Below, piece after piece: positions 6,048-8,251 of a DNA stretch of 8,251 nucleotides. Position numbers and translations under genes: made by a program. The notes under the pieces are model-generated. The model did no database searches. It had not been told where the DNA came from and worked only from the letters and a program-made list of their open reading frames with translations. This stretch comes from an uncultured Lachnospiraceae bacterium (lineage in GTDB: Bacteria > Bacillota > Clostridia > Lachnospirales > Lachnospiraceae): the NCBI GenBank assembly GCA_910577675.1, contig CAJTOR010000085.1:1-8251 (forward strand), read 5' to 3'. The number at the start of each line of letters is the position of its first letter. Positions within the stretch are counted from its first letter, which is position 1.

Positions 6048-7316
6048 CTACCTGTCATTTTGCTTAGGCAAATCAAAACATACAAAGGTCTTCTTACCAA
6101 TTTTAAGCACTGTTTCCATAGTGGTCAGCGGGGTGTCAAGCTGGTTGACCCGTTCCCCGTTTACCGAAACCCCGCCCTGTTTTACGAGCCTGCGGAATTC
6201 ACTTCCGGAAGAGATAAAACCGCCCGAAGTCAGGTGCGGGATAAGGTCAAGCAGGGTGGTTTCCTCGCCCGTGCCGGTTACATGTGGCATATCCTTTGGC
6301 AATTCTCCTGCGGTAAAAACAGAAAGGAAGTAGTCTTTTGCTTTTGCAGCTTCCGCTTCGCCGTGGTATAGCGCGGTGATATGTTCCGCCAGCAAAAGTT
6401 TTATCTGGCGCGGATTTTCCCCGGCGGAGAGCCTTTCTGACAATTGTGCAATTTCATCCGGGTGCAGGTCGGTTACAAGGTTAAAGTAGCGCAAAATCAA
6501 GTTGTCAGGTACTTCCATTGCTTTTTTAAACATGATTTCCGGCGCTTCATCGACACCAATATAGTTCCCGAGGCTCTTGCTCATTTTTTCCACGCCGTCA
6601 AGACCCTCCAAAAGTGGCATAAAGATTGCAATTTGCGATTCCTGCCCCACGGATTTTTGCAGGGTACGCCCCATCAGGATATTGAAGGTCTGGTCGGTTC
6701 CTCCCAGTTCTATATCCGCGTTGATCTGCACGGAATCGTATGCCTGCATCAGCGGGTAGAAAAATTCATGCAGACCAATCGGTTCATTATTGCGGTAGCG
6801 CTTTGAGAAATCTTCCCGCTCCAAAAGCCTTGCTACAGTGGTGCTTGCTGCTAGGTGGATAACCGCTTCAAAATCAAGTTTTGCCAGCCACTCGCTGTTG
6901 AAAAGAACCTGTGTTTTTTCGCGGTCAAGCACTTTAAAAATCTGTTCCATATAGGTTGCTGCATTTTCACGAACCTGTTCCTCGGTAAGCTGTTTCCTGG
7001 TTTTTGACCGTCCGGTCGGGTCACCGATTTTTCCGGTAAAATCCCCGATAATAATAACAGCGCGGTGGCCGAATTGCTGCATCTGGCGCACTTTCCTTAG
7101 TACAACCGTATGCCCTAGGTGGATATCCGGGGCGCTCGGGTCGAGTCCGAGTTTGATGGTAAGAGGTTTTTTGGTAGTTAACGAGCGGCGCAATTTGGCA
7201 GCAAGCTCATCTTCCTGTATAATTTCCAAAGCCCCTTTTTTAATAATTTTAAGTTGTTCCCTGACAAGCGCTTCCGTATCGTCGGCGGTGGTATTGCAGT
7301 TGACTGTCTGTTCCAT
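6048..7316 (-). CDS. tyrS: Tyrosyl-tRNA synthetase, type 2 (TyrZ-like)
   Basis: A 422-aa class Ic aminoacyl-tRNA synthetase that charges tRNA-Tyr with tyrosine in the cytoplasm. The sequence shows KLGLDPSAPDIHLGH, with the HIGH-like signature HLGH at 66-69; GDFTGKIGDPTGR at 91-103; QAYD at 191-194; GGTDQ at 205-209; KMSKS at 244-248; and a C-terminal S4 RNA-binding domain at about 354-416 (FRRLVKQGGVSVNGE). The wording of the first motifs and the length match the type 2 (TyrZ) branch rather than the classical B. stearothermophilus TyrS. The start ATG has a TGAGGA Shine-Dalgarno site about 8 nt upstream on the - strand. Its transcript begins near 7979 and carries a tyrosine T-box, so expression should rise when uncharged tRNA-Tyr accumulates. 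No frameshift or missing catalytic residue is seen. Confidence 0.97.
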   Translation of the reverse strand: MEQTVNCNTTADDTEALVREQLKIIKKGALEIIQEDELAAKLRRSLTTKKPLTIKLGLDPSAPDIHLGHTVVLRKVRQMQQFGHRAVIIIGDFTGKIGDPTGRSKTRKQLTEEQVRENAATYMEQIFKVLDREKTQVLFNSEWLAKLDFEAVIHLAASTTVARLLEREDFSKRYRNNEPIGLHEFFYPLMQAYDSVQINADIELGGTDQTFNILMGRTLQKSVGQESQIAIFMPLLEGLDGVEKMSKSLGNYIGVDEAPEIMFKKAMEVPDNLILRYFNLVTDLHPDEIAQLSERLSAGENPRQIKLLLAEHITALYHGEAEAAKAKDYFLSVFTAGELPKDMPHVTGTGEETTLLDLIPHLTSGGFISSGSEFRRLVKQGGVSVNGERVNQLDTPLTTMETVLKIGKKTFVCFDLPKQNDR

Positions 7317-7364
7317 TTGAATTCCTCACATTCTGCCGCTTTGAGCGGCGGTTATATTTTGTAG

Positions 7365-7428
7365 TTGGTTTGCTTTTTCGCGGACTTGGAAACACTGTAT
7401 TAATTTTCCCGGTAGTTGGGCAAACCAA
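7365..7428. repeat. 9-bp perfect inverted repeat upstream of tyrS
   Basis: TTGGTTTGC at 7365-7373 and GCAAACCAA at 7420-7428 are perfectly complementary over 9 bp, with possible wobble extension, enclosing 46 nt. The right arm overlaps by four bases the segment that can pair with the 5' end of the tyrS transcript. Confidence 0.55.
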
Positions 7429-7529
7429 TATAATTTCATAAATAAAGCCCTAAAGTTGTAGTAAGCGGGAACTAACTGCGTTTAGGAGGTGGCGGAGGTC
7501 TTGTAAAAGTTCTTGATAGTCTGCCTTAC

Positions 7530-7562
7530 TTGCCTATATTCGAGTAAACTCGATATAGGCAA
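7530..7562. repeat. Long hairpin with one bulged base
   Basis: Arms 7530-7545 and 7548-7562 form 15 bp with a single unpaired T (an A on the - strand) and a 2-nt loop. No T-run follows on either strand, so it is not an intrinsic terminator. Stems with a single bulged base are typical of IS200/IS605-type ends and REP sequences, but no transposase or matching second end is visible. Confidence 0.65.
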
Positions 7563-7654
7563 ATGCGGCATGCCATCTTGCAAACCCCCTAGGCTCATAT
7601 TACAATGCCTGCACAAAGAAAAACGTTTATGGTTGCAATTGTTTTTTCGGGCAT

Positions 7655-7684
7655 AAAAAAAGCCCCCTGCAAAATGCAGAGGGC
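7655..7684 (-). terminator. Regulated terminator of the tyrosine T-box
   Basis: On the - strand GCCCTCTGCA (7684-7675) pairs with TGCAGGGGGC (7671-7662), 10 bp including one U-G wobble, around a 3-nt loop, followed by seven T residues (7661-7655). It directly follows the T-box sequence, as expected for tRNA-controlled attenuation. Confidence 0.92.
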
Positions 7685-7979
7685 GAAAATATCGCGTTAC
7701 CACCTCAGTTTATCGTCTGCTCGCGCAGCCGACCTCTTTAAGTACGCAGAAAATCAGTGAAATGCGGAACCAAGCAGGACTGATTTCTGGTGATACTCTA
7801 GCGCTGTAACGGGCGCGGGAACCGTCGCAGCCTACTTGCAGAAAAAATCCCGTTCGGTGCGATGCTCAAAGATGTATTCGGAATCTTCGTCTTTGCGCCT
7901 CTCATCAACCGGCAGCTTTCTGTAAAGCATCATGATTCTTACTATTTCTTCTCATAGCAATGTTTATGAAATTATGTTG
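7655..7979 (-). ncRNA. Tyrosine T-box riboswitch (tyrS leader)
   Basis: On the - strand the leader starts near 7979. Stem I is closed by pairing of 7926-7931 with 7861-7866 and contains the GGTTGATGAGAGG region typical of T-boxes. Its 3' side carries GAATACATC, in which UAC (7876-7874) is the specifier codon for tyrosine. Further helices include AACGGG/CCCGTT and an 11-bp CAGAAATCAGT stem. The T-box sequence TGAGGTGGTAACGCGA lies at 7707-7692; its UGGU (7702-7699) can pair with the ACCA end of uncharged tRNA-Tyr. The consensus is AGGGTGGNACCGCG, so it is slightly diverged. Uncharged tRNA-Tyr would stabilise the antiterminator and allow transcription into tyrS. Confidence 0.93.
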
Positions 7980-7985
7980 GAAATA

Positions 7986-8014
7986 AGTATAACGCGGTTC
8001 GGATCAGTTGTCAA
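7986..8014 (-). promoter_or_regulatory. tyrS: Sigma-A promoter of the tyrS operon
   Basis: TTGACA (8014-8009, perfect -35), a 17-nt spacer and TATACT (7991-7986, five of six) on the - strand predict a transcription start near 7979, just before the T-box stem I. This is the best promoter in the window. Confidence 0.92.
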
Positions 8015-8067
8015 GGGGGGGAAGATAATCTGGAAGATAAATCTCTATTGTGGATTAATTTACCCGT

Positions 8068-8211
8068 TTATCTGTGGCTCCACTTCCCAAACAGCGATTT
8101 TTTATAATGTAAAAGCTCCTCTTTCGCCTCCTTGCTGTTCGTGGCTTTCTTTAAAAAGCCCACCGCCTTGTTAATATCCTCCTCAACGCCCAGCCCCCGG
8201 GTGTTTGACAC
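8068..8211 (-). pseudogene. 3' remnant of a Sel1-repeat (SLR) gene
   Basis: A 47-codon frame from GTG 8211-8209 to TAA 8070-8068. It reads RGLGVEEDINKAVGFLKKAT, then a helix-rich stretch and a LFGKWSHR end. GLGV-x-x-D-x-x-KA-x-x-x-L-x-KA is the core of a Sel1-like repeat, and a KKSLFGKW-type tail is common at the C-terminus of such proteins in related bacteria (from memory). The frame has a stop three codons upstream of the GTG and several more stops before it, no Shine-Dalgarno site, and only about one repeat, whereas functional SLR proteins have several. It is therefore read as a decayed end of a longer gene; the upstream part is outside the window or lost. It might still be translated as a short peptide, but nothing supports that. 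Confidence 0.6.
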
Positions 8212-8251
8212 TTCTTTTTAACATCATATCGCAAGAATCCTTTATTTAAGC

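Larger units (their letters stand above)
7317..7654 (-). other. Unusually long spacer between T-box terminator and tyrS
   Basis: About 340 bases with no convincing gene. Next to tyrS a small hairpin (7335-7340/7344-7349) sits just before the Shine-Dalgarno site. Then come a 9-bp inverted repeat (7365-7373/7420-7428), an 18-nt segment (7425-7442) complementary to the transcript's 5' end, and a long hairpin (7530-7562). Two short - strand reading frames exist: a 38-codon one from ATG 7598 to TAA 7482, with at most a weak GCAGG site, and a 16-codon one from the ATG at 7576-7574, preceded by AGGGGG and including two tyrosine codons. Neither resembles a family I recognise. The stretch may be a decayed insertion or a real leader extension. 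Confidence 0.5.
7425..7980. repeat. 18-nt inverted repeat bracketing the tyrS T-box leader
   Basis: CCAATATAATTTCATAAA at 7425-7442 is the reverse complement of 7963-7980 at 17 of 18 positions. The right copy starts at the predicted transcription start of the - strand tyrS leader, and the left copy lies about 110 nt before the tyrS start codon. The 5' end of the RNA could therefore pair with the distal leader. Alternatively these are ends of an old duplication or mobile element. Confidence 0.6.

Noticed and set aside
6037..6806. Several + strand open frames of 60-120 codons opposite tyrS
   Set aside because: They are antisense to a fully conserved tyrS and have no recognisable domains.
7932..8174. 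80-codon + strand open frame
   Set aside because: It runs through the tyrS promoter, the T-box start and the Sel1 remnant in antisense; no ribosome binding site or family likeness.
1..8251. CRISPR array, tRNA or rRNA gene, complete insertion sequence
   Set aside because: No regularly spaced direct repeats, no cloverleaf with conserved arms, and no transposase frame were found.

Overview
The window looks like chromosomal DNA from a gut-type, low-to-mid GC Firmicute, most likely Clostridia/Lachnospiraceae. The evidence is a tyrosyl-tRNA synthetase behind a T-box leader, near-consensus sigma-A promoters, purine-rich Shine-Dalgarno sites, a BspA-type leucine-rich repeat lipoprotein with a Big_2 domain, a YitT-family membrane protein and a Sel1-repeat remnant. 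The genus assignment is inference. There are no rRNA or tRNA genes, no CRISPR array and no intact insertion sequence.

Left part (1-3130, + strand): a cassette that resembles a polymorphic-toxin locus. It opens with the 3' end of a larger protein whose C-terminal domain has the HxxxD...H signature of zinc-dependent phospholipase C / S1-P1-nuclease-like folds. Next come a lipoprotein with about ten BspA-type LRRs and a Big_2 domain, then a 151-aa acidic protein resembling the Imm1 immunity family. A 21-bp hairpin at 3077-3129 closes the cassette. Much of this stretch is A/T-richer than the DNA to its right, and the composition changes inside the first gene near position 180, as expected when a toxin C-terminal module is exchanged.

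Middle part (3204-5997): a YitT-family membrane protein on the - strand; a divergently transcribed HExxH protein with two CxxC pairs behind a clear sigma-A promoter; and an NAD(P)-dependent short-chain dehydrogenase ended by a terminator that overlaps its stop codon.

Right part (6048-8251, - strand): tyrS, controlled by a tyrosine T-box riboswitch with a UAC specifier, a UGGU tRNA-acceptor bulge, a terminator and a near-perfect TTGACA-N17-TATACT promoter. About 340 bases separate the T-box terminator from tyrS. This spacer holds a long hairpin with a single bulged base, short ORFs, and an 18-nt segment complementary (17/18) to the first nucleotides of the leader transcript. Upstream of that promoter lies a decayed 3' fragment of a Sel1-repeat gene.

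The strongest candidates for something new are the phospholipase-like module with an LRR lipoprotein and an Imm1-like protein, and the unusual extended tyrS leader.
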